From: Kitasatospora sp. MAA19 | GTDB lineage: Bacteria > Actinomycetota > Actinomycetes > Streptomycetales > Streptomycetaceae | NCBI RefSeq assembly: GCF_029894125.1 | Contig: NZ_JARXYZ010000027.1 | Span: forward strand, 46,205-110,204 | Reading direction: 5' to 3' | Length of the DNA: 64,000 nt | Shown: positions 30,438-38,452 of the stretch, piece after piece | Position numbering within the stretch: position 1 is the first letter of the stretch | Layout of the letters: every line of letters begins with the position of its first letter | Notes under the pieces: model-generated | What the model saw: only the letters and a program-made list of their open reading frames with translations | Told to the model about the DNA's origin: nothing | The model's database searches: none | Position numbers and translations under genes: made by a program

Positions 30438-32294
30438 ATGACCACGATTCGTGCCATGCGGTCGGCGTTGCGGCGCCTGGTGACCGTCGCCCAGGATTCC
30501 GACGAGATCGTCGAGGCCGCGCCTCCGGTCCCCATGCGGGAGTTGTTCCGGCGGTTCTGGCCGTACACGCGCGGTCGCCGGAAATGGCTCATCGTGATCT
30601 TCCTGATGATCGTGATCGGGCCGGTGGTGGACACCGCCGAGATCTGGCTGTTCAAGATCGTGATCGACGACATGCTCGTCCCCCGCAATCTGCAGCTCTT
30701 CCTGCCGATCGCGCTCGCCTTCGTCGGGCTCACGCTGTTCTCCGGCGTCATCGGCTTCATCGACGGCGTCGTCTCCACGTGGGTCAGTGAACAGTTCCTG
30801 CTCACCCTGCGATTCGACGTGTTCCGCCACGTCCAGAACCTGTCCCTCGGATTCTTCGAACGCCGAAAGCTCGGCGACATCCTCACCCGGGTGACCGGCG
30901 ACGTCGAGGCCGTCGAGACCTTCCTGCTCTCCGGCGTCGCCAACGCCCTCTCGCACGTGGTGCAACTGGGACTCTTCCTCGGCGTCCTGTTCTACCTGAG
31001 CTGGGAACTGACCCTGCTGGCCCTGGTCATCGCCCCGCTGTTCTGGTTCACCGCCCGAGGCTTCTCCGGTCTGATCAAGGCCGTCTCGCGCGAACGGCGC
31101 CGGCGCAGCGGCTCGATCAGCGCGACCGCCGAGGAGACCCTGGGCAACATCGCGCTCGTGCAGGCGTACAACCGCCAGGGGTGGGAGCAGGAGCGGTTCC
31201 AGCGCGAGAGCCTCGGCCGCTACCGCGCGACGATGGCGTCGACCCGGATCGGCGCGCTGTTCGGACCGATCGTGGACGTCATCGAGCTGGTCGGCGCGCT
31301 GGTCGTGATGGGCCTGGGCACCTGGGAGCTCACCCAGGGCCGGCTCACGCTGGGTGGGCTGATGGTCTTCCTGACCCTGCTGAGCAGGCTCTACACCCCG
31401 ATCCGGGGCATGTCGCAGCTCAGCAACACCTTCTACGCCGCGTCCGCCTCCGCCGAGCGGATCGCCGAGCTGCTCGACCAGCGCCCCCAGGTCGCCGAGG
31501 TCGCCCACCCCTGCCCGCTGCGGCGGACCGAGGGATCCGTCGAGTTCGACGGTGTCCACTTCCGCTACCCGGAGACGACCCGGTCGGCGCTCACGGACGT
31601 CTCCTTCAAGGTGGCCCCCGGCGAGACCGTGGCACTGGTCGGGACGAGCGGTGCCGGAAAGTCCACCATCGCGAAACTGCTGCTGCGTTTCTACGATCCC
31701 GACCAGGGCGCCGTCCGGCTGGACGGGCACGATCTGCGCGACCTCGGGCTCACCGACCTGCGCGACCACGTCTCGGTGCTCCTCCAGGAGACCCTCGTCC
31801 TGCACGGCACGGTCCGCGAGAACATCGCCTTCGGCCGCCCGGGCGCCACCGAGCAGGAGATCGTCGCGGCGGCCCGCGCCGCCGACGCCCACGACTTCGT
31901 CACGGGGCTCCCGGAGGGCTACGACACCGTCGTCGGCCAACGCGGCCGGCTCCTCTCCGGCGGACAGCGCCAGCGCCTCGCCATCGCCCGCGCGATGATC
32001 CGCGACGCACCCGTCCTGATCCTGGACGAGCCCACCACCGGCCTCGACGCCGAATCCGGACAGCGCATCCTCCAGCCCCTGCGCCTGCTGATGAGCGGCC
32101 GCACGACGATCCTCATCTCGCACAACCTGCTCAGCGTCCGCGACGCCACCCAGATCGTCTTCCTCGAACACGGCCGGGTCGCCGGACTCGGCACCCACGA
32201 CCAGCTGCTCGCCACAAGCCCCGGCTACGCCCGCCTCCAGCTCCTGCACGGGCCGCCGGACGACGTCCCCACGATCGAGGAGTTCACCTCCTGA
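30438..32294 (+). CDS. ABC exporter half-transporter (fused permease and ATPase)
   Basis: A 618-aa protein from ATG 30438 (GTG 30435 also possible). The exporter membrane domain spans about residues 45-340, with six predicted helices such as KWLIVIFLMIVIGPVVDTAE and LTLLALVIAPLFWFTARGF. The coupling region contains LGFFERRKLGDILTRVTGDV. The ATPase domain runs from about 380: Walker A GTSGAGKST, Q loop VLLQETLVLHGTVRENI, signature LLSGGQRQRLAIARA, Walker B PVLILDEPTTGLDAESG, H loop ISHNLL. It should act as a homodimer exporting a lipid, drug or peptide. The cargo is unknown. The TetR gene at 32341 converges on it. Confidence 0.93.
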   Translation: MTTIRAMRSALRRLVTVAQDSDEIVEAAPPVPMRELFRRFWPYTRGRRKWLIVIFLMIVIGPVVDTAEIWLFKIVIDDMLVPRNLQLFLPIALAFVGLTLFSGVIGFIDGVVSTWVSEQFLLTLRFDVFRHVQNLSLGFFERRKLGDILTRVTGDVEAVETFLLSGVANALSHVVQLGLFLGVLFYLSWELTLLALVIAPLFWFTARGFSGLIKAVSRERRRRSGSISATAEETLGNIALVQAYNRQGWEQERFQRESLGRYRATMASTRIGALFGPIVDVIELVGALVVMGLGTWELTQGRLTLGGLMVFLTLLSRLYTPIRGMSQLSNTFYAASASAERIAELLDQRPQVAEVAHPCPLRRTEGSVEFDGVHFRYPETTRSALTDVSFKVAPGETVALVGTSGAGKSTIAKLLLRFYDPDQGAVRLDGHDLRDLGLTDLRDHVSVLLQETLVLHGTVRENIAFGRPGATEQEIVAAARAADAHDFVTGLPEGYDTVVGQRGRLLSGGQRQRLAIARAMIRDAPVLILDEPTTGLDAESGQRILQPLRLLMSGRTTILISHNLLSVRDATQIVFLEHGRVAGLGTHDQLLATSPGYARLQLLHGPPDDVPTIEEFTS

Positions 32295-32340
32295 ACCCGG
32301 ACGGGGTCGCGGCCGCGTATCCGTGGTCCGGCGGCCCGGG

Positions 32341-32976
32341 TCAGGTGCCGGTGGCGCCGGATGCGAGCCCGAGGATGAGGGCCCGCATCACCGGGGCGGG
32401 GTCGATCCGCGCGCCGAGGGACTGGAACGCGGCGAGGCCGTCCGTGCCGGCGGCGGCCGCCTCGCCCAGGGGGCGGGGGTCGAAGGCGCCGCCGTGCTCG
32501 TCCGCCAGGACCTGGAACAGGGCGACGAAGCAGGCCCGCCACCGCCGGTACTCCGCCTCCAGGCTCTCCCGCACGCTGTCGTCGTTCGCGGCGAACCAGT
32601 GCAGGGCGGAGTGCACCCGCGCCAGGTCGCCGGCCTCCGGCTCCGCCAGCAGCCCGATGACCCGCTCGGCCCGCTCGGCGAACGCCCCGGGGCCGGCCAC
32701 CGCCTCCTCCAGGGGGGTGATCCACTCCGGCCGGATGCTCCGCACCACCGCCACGATGAGGTCGGTGCGGTTCTGGAAGTGGTAGTGGCACATACCGTGC
32801 GTCACCCCGCCGAGGGCGGCGACGTTACGCGTGGTGAAGGGCACCGTGCCGTCCCCGGCGAGCAGTTCGCGCGCGGCGGCCAGGAGCCGGGCCCGGGTCT
32901 GCTCGCCCTTGGCCGAGGCGCGCGGGCGCCGGGGGGCGGGGGCGAGGGGGCGGGGGTCGTCGGAGCGCGTGGCCAT
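32341..32976 (-). CDS. TetR-family regulator, probable repressor of the deiminase gene
   Basis: A 211-aa protein from ATG 32976. After a Pro/Arg-rich tail, the helix-turn-helix is at residues ~25-70 (QTRARLLAAARELLAGDG, FTTRNVAALGGVTHGMCHYHF). The ligand-binding domain is helical with WFAANDDSVRESLEAEYRRW. It is divergent from the Tat-exported deiminase at 33124. A palindromic site covers the promoter of that gene, which makes repression of the deiminase the likely role. Confidence 0.9.
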   Translation of the reverse strand: MATRSDDPRPLAPAPRRPRASAKGEQTRARLLAAARELLAGDGTVPFTTRNVAALGGVTHGMCHYHFQNRTDLIVAVVRSIRPEWITPLEEAVAGPGAFAERAERVIGLLAEPEAGDLARVHSALHWFAANDDSVRESLEAEYRRWRACFVALFQVLADEHGGAFDPRPLGEAAAAGTDGLAAFQSLGARIDPAPVMRALILGLASGATGT

Positions 32977-33041
32977 CCGGAAACTCTAACGAGCCCGTGG
33001 GGGCTGCCCTTTGCGCAATGTACCGGTACCGGCGCGATGTA

Positions 33042-33070
33042 TTGACCGAGCGCTTGGTCAGTTTTACGGT
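33042..33070 (+). promoter_or_regulatory. Promoter with overlapping TetR-type operator
   Basis: TTGACC (33042-33047) and TACGGT (33065-33070) are separated by 17 bp, a well-formed housekeeping promoter 54 bases ahead of the deiminase start. A 9+9 palindrome, TGACCGAGC/GCTTGGTCA (33043-33060, one mismatch), overlaps the -35 box and spacer, where bound repressor would block polymerase. Confidence 0.7.
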
Positions 33071-33123
33071 CATGGCCACCACGTGGAAACGGCCACGTAC
33101 GGAGAGGACTGGGAGGTCAGGAG

Positions 33124-34368
33124 ATGAACGGTCACAGCGAACCGCACGTCTCGTCCGGCAGAGCGCGGGGCGTACTCGGGCGGCGGAACTTCCTCGCCGC
33201 CACCGGGCTGGCGGTGGCGGGCACCGCCTGGGCGGCGGACGGCGCCGCCGCAGCCGTCCGGGGCGCCGGCGCCGACCTCGCGGCGGCCGGGCGCGCGCCC
33301 GTCGGCCCCGCGCTCGCCGGCACCTTCGCGGTGCCGATCGACACGGTGGCCCACACCAGGACCTGGATGGCCTGGCCGGACGACCCCGCCATCTGGACCG
33401 GCCGCCGCGGCGGCCGCGGTGGCGGCACGACCCCCTCGGTCGCGCAGATCCAGGCCAACATCGCACTCGTCGCCAACACCATCGCGACGTACGAACCCGT
33501 CTACCTGTGCGCCAACCCGGCCGCGGCCGCGGCCGCCCGCCGGGCCTGCCCGGCGGCCGACGTCACCGTGCTCACCACCATCCCCGTCAACGACTGCTGG
33601 ATGCGCGACTCCGGCCCGGTCTTCCGCACCGACGGGCTCGGCGGCCTGGACGCGATCGGCCTCAACTTCAACGGCTGGGGCGGCAACCAGACCTTCACCA
33701 ACGACGGCAAGGTCGCCGCCCGCGTCGCCGCCCACGTCGGCGTGCCGTTCACGGCGGCCGGACTGGTCTCGGAGGGCGGCGCCATCGAGACCGACGGCAC
33801 GGGCACGCTGATGGCCACCCGGAGCAGCATCCTCGTCTCCAACCGCAACCCGGGCATGACGCAGGCCCAGGCCGAGAACGCGATGACGGCCGGGTACGGC
33901 GCGACGAAGGTCATCTGGTTCACCGGGGTCGCCGGCCAGGACATCACCGGCGACCACGTCGACGCGACCTCGCGCTTCCTCGCCCCCGGCCGGGGCCTCG
34001 TCCAGCAGCCGAACGCCACCGACGACCCGTCGGACGTCTGGACCAAGGACGAGCTCAGCCAGTACGGCGTGCTCTCCTCGGCCACCGACGCCCGTGGCGT
34101 CCGCATCCAGGCCACCAAGCTCGGCGGCCCCGACTACTACACGATCCGGCAGAGCGATCCGGCCTTCGTCGGCTCCTACGCCAACTACTACGTCTGCAAC
34201 GGCGCCGTGATCGCCGCCCAGTTCGGCGACCCCCGGGCCGACGCGGCGGCGAAGGCGACGCTCCGGTCCCTCTTCCCGGGCCGGGTCGTCGAGCAACTGA
34301 ACATCGACTACATCGGCCTCGGGGGCGGCGGCATCCACTGCGTCACCCAGCCGCAGCCGATCCCCTGA
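33124..34368 (+). CDS. Tat-exported agmatine deiminase/peptidylarginine-deiminase-like enzyme
   Basis: A 414-aa precursor; ATG 33124 has GGGAGG and AGGAG upstream. The N-terminus is a twin-arginine signal, GRRNFLAATGLAVAGTAWA. The mature enzyme shows the PAD_porph/AguA motifs: WMAWP near the start, NDCWMRDSGPVF, FNGWGGNQ, SEGGAIETDGTGTLM, the DHVD pair (GDHVDATSRFL) and the terminal catalytic Cys in GGGGIHCVTQ. Members remove the guanidino imine of agmatine or related arginine derivatives as ammonia. A Tat signal means the folded enzyme acts outside the membrane, unlike the cytoplasmic AguA. It is transcribed away from its probable TetR repressor and ends at a strong terminator. Confidence 0.9.
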   Translation: MNGHSEPHVSSGRARGVLGRRNFLAATGLAVAGTAWAADGAAAAVRGAGADLAAAGRAPVGPALAGTFAVPIDTVAHTRTWMAWPDDPAIWTGRRGGRGGGTTPSVAQIQANIALVANTIATYEPVYLCANPAAAAAARRACPAADVTVLTTIPVNDCWMRDSGPVFRTDGLGGLDAIGLNFNGWGGNQTFTNDGKVAARVAAHVGVPFTAAGLVSEGGAIETDGTGTLMATRSSILVSNRNPGMTQAQAENAMTAGYGATKVIWFTGVAGQDITGDHVDATSRFLAPGRGLVQQPNATDDPSDVWTKDELSQYGVLSSATDARGVRIQATKLGGPDYYTIRQSDPAFVGSYANYYVCNGAVIAAQFGDPRADAAAKATLRSLFPGRVVEQLNIDYIGLGGGGIHCVTQPQPIP

Positions 34369-34422
34369 CCCGTCGGGGCCGAGCGGAGCGGGAGTTCCTC
34401 GGCTCATGGCCCTGCGGAACGG

Positions 34423-34458
34423 GCGCCGGTCCCCTGTGGTCTCGCAGGGGACCGGCGC
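34423..34458. terminator. Bidirectional terminator
   Basis: A perfect 14-bp stem (34423-34436 with 34445-34458) around an 8-base loop, between the convergent deiminase and serine hydrolase genes. Confidence 0.8.
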
Positions 34459-34475
34459 TCTGCGGGCGGCGTCGT

Positions 34476-35663
34476 TCAGCGGCAGAGGGCCGTGTCCACG
34501 ACGGCGTCGACGTGCTTCCTGGTCGCCTCGTCGTCCAGCTGCATGGTCACCGCGACATTGGCGGCGCGGCCGCGGTCCGTGGCGCCGCCCCGGGTCTCGT
34601 AGCCCGGGAAGCTGCCGCCGTGGCCCCAGTACACACCGCCGCAGGACAGCGGCTTGCTCACGATCCCCAGTCCGTAGCGGGCGCCGTCGCCGAAGGGGTA
34701 CTCGGTGGCGACGGTGGTGCGCATCTGGGCGAGCTGGGCCTCCGGGAGGAGGTCGCCGTGCAGGAGCGCGGTGAAGAACCGGTTGAGGTCGGAGTCGGTG
34801 GAGACCAGCTGCCCCGCCGCCCAGCCCCAGGACGGGTCCGTCTCCGTGACGTCGAGCAGCGGCGCCCCGGCCGAATCCCGGTAGTAGCCCTTGGGGTGGG
34901 CCTCCCGGATGGTCGCGTCGCCGGGGGCGGGGAAGTAGGTGTGGCGCAGCCCGATGGGCTTGATGATGCGTCGGTCCATCTCCTCGGCGAGGGGGCGTCC
35001 GGTGATCTTCTGGACGATCAGGCCGGCCAGCAGGTAGTTCGTGTTGCTGTACGCCCACTTCTCGCCGGGGGCGAAGTCGGCCTTGTGCTGGAGCGCGAGG
35101 TCGAGGAGGTCGCGGGGGTCGAAGTACCGGACGTCGTCCCCGAGGTAGGTGCTGTAGTTGGGGAGTCCGCTGGTCTGCTGCAGCAGTTGGCGGACGGTGA
35201 TGTGGCGTCCGTCGATCCCGTCCCCGCGTACGAGGCCCGGCAGGTAGGTGTCGACCGGGGCGTCGAGGCTGACCTTCCCCTCGCCGACCAGTTGCAGCAC
35301 GACGACCGCGGTGAAGGTCTTGGTGTTGCTGCCGATCCGGACCTGGCCGTCGACCGGTACCTTCGCGCCGGTGGCCAGGTCGCCGACCCCGGCGGTGTAG
35401 ATGCGGGTGCGGCCGTCCGGGCCGCGGACGGAGGCCAGCGCGGCGGGCAGCCGGTCGGTGCGCACCAGCGCGTCCAGGCCCTGCTGGACGGTGTCCGGCC
35501 GGGCGGTGTTCGGCCGGGCGGCGGCCGAGGCCGAGGCCGGGGGCGCCAGGGCGCTCATCGCCAGGACGCCGACGGCCATCGCGGCCGCCGCCGGCACGGC
35601 CCGTCGCCGACCGCCCTGCTGCCGCCGGGACGAACGAATCCGCTGCCATGTCTGCGCACGCAT
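34476..35663 (-). CDS. Secreted D-alanyl-D-alanine carboxypeptidase/class C beta-lactamase-like serine hydrolase
   Basis: A 395-aa precursor with ATG at 35663. A basic start (RIRSSRRQQGGRRRAV) and a hydrophobic core (PAAAAMAVGVLAMSALAPPA) form the signal peptide, with cleavage near ASASAAA. The three motifs are complete: SNTK (RIGSNTKTFTAVVVLQL), YSN (WAYSNTNYLLAGLIV) and HGG (WGHGGSFPGYET). This set is typical of the Streptomyces R61 DD-peptidase and the wider class C/esterase EstB group. The enzyme probably trims peptidoglycan or hydrolyses an ester outside the cell. Monocistronic by position. Confidence 0.9.
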   Translation of the reverse strand: MRAQTWQRIRSSRRQQGGRRRAVPAAAAMAVGVLAMSALAPPASASAAARPNTARPDTVQQGLDALVRTDRLPAALASVRGPDGRTRIYTAGVGDLATGAKVPVDGQVRIGSNTKTFTAVVVLQLVGEGKVSLDAPVDTYLPGLVRGDGIDGRHITVRQLLQQTSGLPNYSTYLGDDVRYFDPRDLLDLALQHKADFAPGEKWAYSNTNYLLAGLIVQKITGRPLAEEMDRRIIKPIGLRHTYFPAPGDATIREAHPKGYYRDSAGAPLLDVTETDPSWGWAAGQLVSTDSDLNRFFTALLHGDLLPEAQLAQMRTTVATEYPFGDGARYGLGIVSKPLSCGGVYWGHGGSFPGYETRGGATDRGRAANVAVTMQLDDEATRKHVDAVVDTALCR

Positions 35664-35738
35664 GAGTCAACTCCTGTGGAATCGTCGGGAAACGGTGGTG
35701 GGCGCCGATGTCGGGGGCCACCCGTCGGCCGGGTCCGG

Positions 35739-36134
35739 TCAGTGACCGGTGAACTGCCGGTGGACGCACTCCCGGTACTGCTGGAAGCTGTCGGGCCGGT
35801 AGCAGGCCTGCGTCTTGTTCGCGTACCAGGCCAGGAGGAACACGGCCAGGACGGACACCGCGATCGCGAGGACCGACGTCACCACGCCGGTGAGCGCCCT
35901 GCCCCGGCCGACGCCGGTCCGCCGGGCCGTCCGCAGGGCGACGGCGCCCGGGATCAGGCCGAGGACGCCGAACAGGCCGCCGACGAGGACGACCGAGGTG
36001 AGCAGGCCGAGGACGCCGAGCACCAGGGCGGCCACGGCCGGGCCGTTTCCGCCGGACGGGTTGCTCCCGCCGACCGGCGTCGGTGCCGTGTGATGCGGCG
36101 ATGTCCCTGTCCTGGACAGCCCTGTCCTCGGCAT
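35739..36134 (-). CDS. DUF4190-type small membrane protein
   Basis: About 131 aa from ATG 36134; the start is uncertain because AAGGG abuts the ATG and a TTG further upstream has GAGAGGG. A Pro/Gly/Asn-rich N-terminus precedes two membrane segments: GPAVAALVLGVLGLLTSVVLVGG with the continuing FGVLGLIPGAVAL, and VVTSVLAIAVSVLAVFLLAW. Between them lies ALRTARRTGVGRGRALTG, the DUF4190 hallmark of a basic cytoplasmic loop. A short outer tail holds two Cys (ACYRPD, ECVHRQF). Function unknown. It is next to a two-component system on the opposite strand. Confidence 0.7.
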   Translation of the reverse strand: MPRTGLSRTGTSPHHTAPTPVGGSNPSGGNGPAVAALVLGVLGLLTSVVLVGGLFGVLGLIPGAVALRTARRTGVGRGRALTGVVTSVLAIAVSVLAVFLLAWYANKTQACYRPDSFQQYRECVHRQFTGH

Positions 36135-36285
36135 CCCTTGCGCGTTCAACAGCAGCCCTCTCGTCAACTGGTCGGGGCACGATCCTGGTTTCCGCGGGCC
36201 CGGGTGCGCATCGCGGAAAGGCAGGAGAAAGTGCTCCCTCGATCGGGGGAGGCCGCTGCTGAGCTGCCCGGTCATACTGGCGACC

Positions 36286-37566
36286 ATGTTCAGGGGAATC
36301 CGGCCGTTTCTGCGCGGCTCCACGTATGCGGGTGTGCTGTTCGCCTCTTGCGGCGCGTTGGCCAGCCTTCCACTGCTGGCGTTCGCCATGCTGCCGGCGC
36401 TGCTGTGGCGATCGGCTCCCTGGGGAGTGCAGGCCGCGCTGTGCCTGCTGGTCTGGGCGGCGCTGGTCGCCGCGGTCGGGCTGGCCCGCACCACGCGGCG
36501 GGTGCTGGTCGTGGGCGCCCGTCGGCTGCTGCGGGTGCCGCTGCCGGACCCGGTGGCCGGCCGTCGGCCCGCGAGCCCGCCCGGCACCGCGCCGAGCGCC
36601 GCCGCGTCCTCCGGAACCGCGAACCCCGGCGCCGACCGCTGGCGGACTCCGCTCTGGCTGCTGCTGCACGTGGCCCTGGGGTGGACGGGCGGGTTGGCGA
36701 GCTGCGTGCTGTTCGTCATGGCCCTGTCCCTGCCCGGGGACTGGCTCGACGGCGAGGCGCGGTTGAGCCTGTTCGGCCGGTCGGTGCAGGTGACGGGCGC
36801 CTGGCGCTGGCCGGTGGCGCTCGGTTGCCTGCTGCTGGCGCTGGCCGTGTGCGTGCTGGTGACGGGCGCCCTGCGCCGGCTGGCGCCGCCGCTGCTGGGC
36901 CCGTCGTCGGCCGAGCGGCTCGCGCTGGCGGCCGAGCGGGAGCTGCTGCTGGCCGAACGCAACCGACTGGCCCACGAACTGCACGACTCGATCGGGCACA
37001 CGCTGACGGCGGCCACGATCCAGGCCGCGGTGGCGGGCGAGGTGCTCGCCGCCGATCCGGCGGCCGCGCGGGCCGCCATGCGCAGCATCGAGGAGTCGAC
37101 CCGGGCCGCGCTGGAGGACCTGGACTACGTGCTGGGCGTGCTGCGCGAGGAGGAGGCCGGGACGGCGCCGGCCCGGACCCTGGCCGACCTGCCCGAGCTG
37201 CTGGACCGGCTGCGGCACGCGGGCGCGGTGGTGGAGCCGGAGCTGTCGGGCGACCTGACGCAGGTGCAGGGCACGCTCTCCCGGGCGGCGTACCGGATCC
37301 TGCAGGAGGGGCTGACGAACGCGCTGCGGCACGGGGCGGGCGGTCCGATCGAGGTCCGGGTGGCGGCCGCGCCGGACGGGCTGGAGCTCAGCGTGGTCAA
37401 CCGGACCGGGGCCGGTACGGGCCGGGGCGCCTTCCCGACGTCCGGGCACGGCCTGCCCGGGCTGGCCGAGCGGGTGCGGCTGCTGCACGGTGAGATCGAG
37501 GCCGGCCAGGACGGCCCGCAGCGCTGGCGGTTGGCGGTCCGGCTGCCGGTACGGTTGTCCGCGTGA
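36286..37566 (+). CDS. Sensor histidine kinase (NarL-partner type, HisKA_3)
   Basis: A 426-aa membrane kinase from ATG 36286. Four hydrophobic segments occupy the first ~200 residues (FASCGALASLPLLAFAMLPA, ALCLLVWAALVAAVGL, LLLHVALGWTGGLASCVLFV, LGCLLLALAVCVLVTGAL). The dimerisation box ERNRLAHELHDSIGHT holds the phosphoacceptor His233. The ATPase domain has YRILQEGLTNALRHG (N box) and SGHGLPGLAERVRLLHG (G box). There is little extracellular sequence, so it may sense membrane state or a small molecule. Its stop overlaps the start of the response regulator gene by 4 bases (GTGA). Confidence 0.92.
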   Translation: MFRGIRPFLRGSTYAGVLFASCGALASLPLLAFAMLPALLWRSAPWGVQAALCLLVWAALVAAVGLARTTRRVLVVGARRLLRVPLPDPVAGRRPASPPGTAPSAAASSGTANPGADRWRTPLWLLLHVALGWTGGLASCVLFVMALSLPGDWLDGEARLSLFGRSVQVTGAWRWPVALGCLLLALAVCVLVTGALRRLAPPLLGPSSAERLALAAERELLLAERNRLAHELHDSIGHTLTAATIQAAVAGEVLAADPAAARAAMRSIEESTRAALEDLDYVLGVLREEEAGTAPARTLADLPELLDRLRHAGAVVEPELSGDLTQVQGTLSRAAYRILQEGLTNALRHGAGGPIEVRVAAAPDGLELSVVNRTGAGTGRGAFPTSGHGLPGLAERVRLLHGEIEAGQDGPQRWRLAVRLPVRLSA

Positions 37567-38267
37567 CCGGCTCCGCGACGGGTGAAGCCACCGCTACCGG
37601 CCCCGCGGGAACCCCCGTCACGCTCCTGATCGCGGACGACGACGAGGTGACCCGCAGCGGCCTGCGCACCCTGCTCGCGGCACAGCCGGGGATCGCGGTG
37701 GTCGGGGAGGCGGCCGACGGCGTCGAGGCGGTCGAGCAGGCGCTGCTGCTGCGGCCGGACGTGGTCCTGATGGACGTCCGGATGCCGCGCCGCAACGGGA
37801 TCGACGCCACCCGGCAGCTGCTGGCCGGGTCGGCCGAACCGCCGAAGGTCGTGGTGATCACCACCTTCGAGAACGACGGCTACGTCACCGCCGCGCTCGG
37901 CGCGGGCGCCAGCGGGTTCGTGCTCAAGCGGCTTCCGGTGCGGCAGATCGCGGAGGCGGTGCGGGTGGTGGCGGCCGGGGAGGCGATCCTCTTCCCGGCG
38001 GCGCTGCGCCGGATGGTCGCGGCCCGCCCGCTGGACTCCGCCGAGGCCTTGCCGCGGGCGGCGCTGACGGGACGTGAGGAGGAGGTGCTGCGGGCGATGG
38101 CCACCGGCCTGTCCAACCCGGAGATCGCGCAGTCGCTCACGGTGACCCTGGAGACGGTGAAGACGCACGTCGGGAACGTGCTGACCAAGCTCGGCGCGCA
38201 GAACCGGACCCACGCGGTGGTGATCGCGTACGAGTCCGGCCTGGTGGTGCCGGGGTTCGCCGGCTGA
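37563..38267 (+). CDS. NarL/FixJ-family response regulator
   Basis: A 234-aa regulator with GTG 37563. The receiver domain has IADDDEV for the acidic pocket, the phosphoacceptor Asp71 in LMDVRMPR and the conserved Lys in FVLKRLPV. The LuxR-type helix-turn-helix at ~165-225 reads LTGREEEVLRAMATGLSNPE, IAQSLTVTLETVKTHVGNVL. It has a non-conserved N-terminal tail of about 17 residues rich in Ala, Thr and Gly. It is the cognate partner of the kinase encoded before it. Target genes are not evident. The stop codon lies at the beginning of a 10-bp tandem repeat. Confidence 0.93.
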   Translation: MTGSATGEATATGPAGTPVTLLIADDDEVTRSGLRTLLAAQPGIAVVGEAADGVEAVEQALLLRPDVVLMDVRMPRRNGIDATRQLLAGSAEPPKVVVITTFENDGYVTAALGAGASGFVLKRLPVRQIAEAVRVVAAGEAILFPAALRRMVAARPLDSAEALPRAALTGREEEVLRAMATGLSNPEIAQSLTVTLETVKTHVGNVLTKLGAQNRTHAVVIAYESGLVVPGFAG

Positions 38268-38320
38268 GGCGGCGTGAGGCGGCGTGGGGCGGCGTGGGGC
38301 GGCGTGGGGCGGCGTGAGGC
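38261..38320. repeat. 10-bp tandem repeat, about 6 units, starting at a stop codon
   Basis: Five units of GGCGTGRGGC at 38271-38320, preceded by one degenerate unit that contains the TGA of the response regulator. It lies between that gene and a secreted peptidase. Confidence 0.9.
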
Positions 38321-38452
38321 GTCCTGACCCGGCCTGGCGCCGGTGTCCACCGCCGGGTGGAGGCGGGCGCGGCGGGCGGGTGGAGTGCCGCCGGCGCGAT
38401 GTCCACCCCGGCGCCGAGGCCGACCGCCGGGCCGCCGCCGTACCGTCGCGCC

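Noticed and set aside
33070..37488. Very long antisense frames (about 1470-1500 codons on both strands) across 33-37.5 kb
   Set aside because: They run through several genes with clear motifs on other frames, lack ribosome-binding sites and are Arg/Pro/Gly-rich shadows.
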